Source of the DNA: an uncultured Porphyromonadaceae bacterium
GTDB taxonomy: Bacteria > Bacteroidota > Bacteroidia > Bacteroidales > Muribaculaceae
Length of the DNA stretch: 8,302 nucleotides
NCBI GenBank assembly: GCA_947176355.1
Contig: CAMWQY010000107.1
Span: 1-8,302, forward strand
Direction: 5' to 3'
Part shown: positions 7,138-8,302 of the stretch, in pieces
Layout: every line of letters starts with the position of its first letter
How positions within the stretch are numbered: position 1 is the stretch's first letter
The notes under the pieces: generated by a model
Databases searched by the model: none
What the model saw: the letters and a program-made list of their open reading frames with translations, nothing else
Told to the model about the DNA's origin: nothing
Position numbers and translations under genes: made by a program

Positions 7138-7791
7138 ATGCTTAAGAAATATATTACATTAGGAATTTTAAGCCTTACCCTCACTTGTGGTTATGCACAG
7201 ACAGAGCTCGGCCCGGAGCAGATAGATGCTCCCGAAGTAGCTTGCACTGAGAATTGCCAAGGTGCTTGTGAAGAAGGGAATTGCGACCAACAGTGCGAGA
7301 AAGCTTGTCTGGCAAACGGACAGGAGACTCTTGAATCTGTAGCAATTCCATCTGAAGAGACCAACACTGTAGAAGTCAGTGCCACTGCAAGGAGAATGCG
7401 TCAGCTTGAAAAAGCACAGAATCTTAAAGAAAACGATTCCTTCGGCGGTTCGCTTACACTCATCGCCATGTGTATCGTCATTTCAGCTTTGATCATCCTG
7501 AGCCTTCTCTTTATGGGTTTTGGCCAAATTTCCCAACATCTTCTTAATAAAAAGAAGACCGCTGCTGTAGAAAAAGCGGGCAAGACTATGGACCAGGCTC
7601 ATCCTGAGCTTTCAAGTGGCGAGACTATCGCTGCTATCGGTATGGCTCTCGCTGAATATTTCGGACAAGGACATGACATAGAGCATACTCTTCTCACGAT
7701 CCATGAAATCAAGAAGACTTATTCTCCATGGAACTCTAAAATCTACAATCTACGCGCTAAGCCTGAACTTCATCGCAACATCCGTAAATAA
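7138..7791 (+). CDS. OadG-like small membrane subunit of the sodium-pump decarboxylase, with six-cysteine segment
   Basis: This is probably the gamma/delta-type subunit that anchors the carboxyltransferase and biotin carrier to the membrane beta subunit. Of its 217 residues, 1-20 look like a signal peptide (MLKK, hydrophobic core, GYA|Q cleavage). Residues 36-57 contain six cysteines (C36, C40, C44, C49, C53, C57) in two C-x3-C-x3-C blocks. One membrane segment lies at about 104-128. A charged, probably cytoplasmic tail follows, ending in [15 protein letters not shown] at 196-210, which resembles the tail of Bacteroidota OadG-like proteins. The predicted topology puts the cysteines outside the cytoplasmic membrane. 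C17 does not form a lipobox, because Thr precedes it. The gene lies 11 bp after mmdA and 11 bp before the biotin carrier. Assignment rests on position, topology and the tail motif. Confidence 0.78.
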   Translation: MLKKYITLGILSLTLTCGYAQTELGPEQIDAPEVACTENCQGACEEGNCDQQCEKACLANGQETLESVAIPSEETNTVEVSATARRMRQLEKAQNLKENDSFGGSLTLIAMCIVISALIILSLLFMGFGQISQHLLNKKKTAAVEKAGKTMDQAHPELSSGETIAAIGMALAEYFGQGHDIEHTLLTIHEIKKTYSPWNSKIYNLRAKPELHRNIRK

Positions 7792-7802
7792 TTAAAAGAA
7801 CA

Positions 7803-8231
7803 ATGAAAGAATATAAATATAAGATCAACGGCATCGATTTCAATGTTGCAGTAGGCGATGTCGATGGGAATGAGGTCGAAGTGATAGTAAACGGTAGCCA
7901 CTATCACGTTCAGCTTCAAAAGGACCAGAAGGCTCCAGTCAAAGTGAATAAGGCCGCTCCGGCTCCTACTACTGCTTCCGGTGAGAAAGTTATCACCAAA
8001 CAGACTGTAAGCAGCGCAGCCGGTGCTGTCAAGGCTCCACTTCCCGGCACTATCATGAGCTTCAAGGTGAAAGAGGGTGACACTGTAAATGCCGGTGACA
8101 CAGTATGCGTACTGGAAGCTATGAAGATGGAAAACGACGTCAAGACATCACATGGCGGTACTGTTCAGAAGATCCTTGTAAGTGTAGGCGACGCAGTGCT
8201 TGAAGGCAACGACATCATGATTATCGGATAA
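7803..8231 (+). CDS. mmdC: Biotin carrier protein of methylmalonyl-CoA decarboxylase
   Basis: This protein carries biotin between the carboxyltransferase (MmdA) and the membrane decarboxylase subunit. It has 142 residues. An N-terminal beta-rich part (1-42, with the [10 protein letters not shown] opening common in these carriers) leads into an Ala/Pro-rich flexible linker at about 44-58. The biotinyl domain follows at about 74-142. The biotin attachment motif EAMKMEN is at 105-111 with Lys108 as acceptor, and [17 protein letters not shown] at 77-93 is the usual approach strand. The length and layout match MmdC/OadA-carrier type proteins. It would be biotinylated by BirA, which is not in this window. 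It is the fourth gene of the operon, 27 bp before the probable beta-subunit start. Confidence 0.95.
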   Translation: MKEYKYKINGIDFNVAVGDVDGNEVEVIVNGSHYHVQLQKDQKAPVKVNKAAPAPTTASGEKVITKQTVSSAAGAVKAPLPGTIMSFKVKEGDTVNAGDTVCVLEAMKMENDVKTSHGGTVQKILVSVGDAVLEGNDIMIIG

Positions 8232-8258
8232 TTCCCTAAACTGAAAAGCAATTACAAT

Positions 8259-8302
8259 ATGATACTTGCACAGACATTCTGGGAATTCCTTTCCGAAAAC
8301 AT
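8259..8302 (+). CDS. mmdB: Start of probable sodium-translocating decarboxylase beta subunit (cut by window edge)
   Basis: Only ATG plus 13 further complete codons are present, reading MILAQTFWEFLSEN, and the frame stays open to the window edge. That is too short for a domain match. The call rests on order: in Bacteroidota the OadG-like subunit and biotin carrier are followed by the multi-spanning beta subunit, which decarboxylates carboxybiotin and exports Na+. The short amphipathic opening with aromatic residues is compatible with a membrane protein start. The spacer 8232-8258 shows no terminator, which supports co-transcription with the biotin carrier. Confidence 0.5.
   Translation, partial: MILAQTFWEFLSEN

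Noticed and set aside
7138..7200. Possible lipoprotein signal in the OadG-like subunit (Cys17)
   Set aside because: The residue before Cys17 is Thr, not Gly/Ala/Ser, and a better signal peptidase I site (GYA before Gln21) follows.
1..8302. Mobile element, CRISPR array, tRNA or rRNA, or a novel defence-type system
   Set aside because: No transposase, integrase, repeat-spacer pattern or cloverleaf was seen, and every long gene fits a known core metabolic family.

Overview
The window most likely comes from a member of the Bacteroidota, probably order Bacteroidales. Four signs point there: LpxC and FabZ are fused in one polypeptide; lpxD, lpxC-fabZ and lpxA lie in a row; a sodium-pump type methylmalonyl-CoA decarboxylase operon is present; and start codons have A/T-rich upstream stretches without Shine-Dalgarno sequences. 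A perfect match to the Bacteroidota -7 promoter element (TAnnTTTG) also lies in the divergent intergenic region. I cannot name the genus from sequence alone.

Left arm (1-4839, minus strand): reading in the direction of transcription, the order is lpxD, lpxC-fabZ, lpxA, menD. The first three cover early lipid A synthesis (LpxA O-acylates UDP-GlcNAc, LpxC deacetylates it, LpxD N-acylates it) plus the fatty-acid elongation dehydratase FabZ, which draws on the same 3-hydroxyacyl-ACP pool. The menaquinone gene menD follows 67 bp after lpxA and runs off the left edge of the window, so only its first ~516 residues are present. A strong intrinsic-terminator-like hairpin straddles the lpxD stop codon, which is unexpected inside a compact pathway cluster.

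Middle (4840-5130): a very A/T-rich divergent intergenic region. It carries a convincing rightward promoter for the decarboxylase operon, a weaker leftward candidate for lpxD, and a 9-bp direct repeat with an 11-bp period.

Right arm (5131-8302, plus strand): a tight operon of methylmalonyl-CoA epimerase, methylmalonyl-CoA decarboxylase carboxyltransferase (alpha) subunit, an OadG-like small membrane subunit, a biotin carrier protein, and the first 14 codons of what is probably the membrane beta subunit. Together they would epimerise methylmalonyl-CoA and decarboxylate it to propionyl-CoA, coupling the reaction to Na+ export in the succinate-to-propionate pathway. MenD fits that physiology, because menaquinone serves fumarate reductase upstream in the same route.

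I saw no mobile element, CRISPR array or RNA gene. Most of the window is ordinary core metabolism. The points most worth a second look are the terminator over the lpxD stop codon and a six-cysteine segment in the extracytoplasmic part of the OadG-like subunit.
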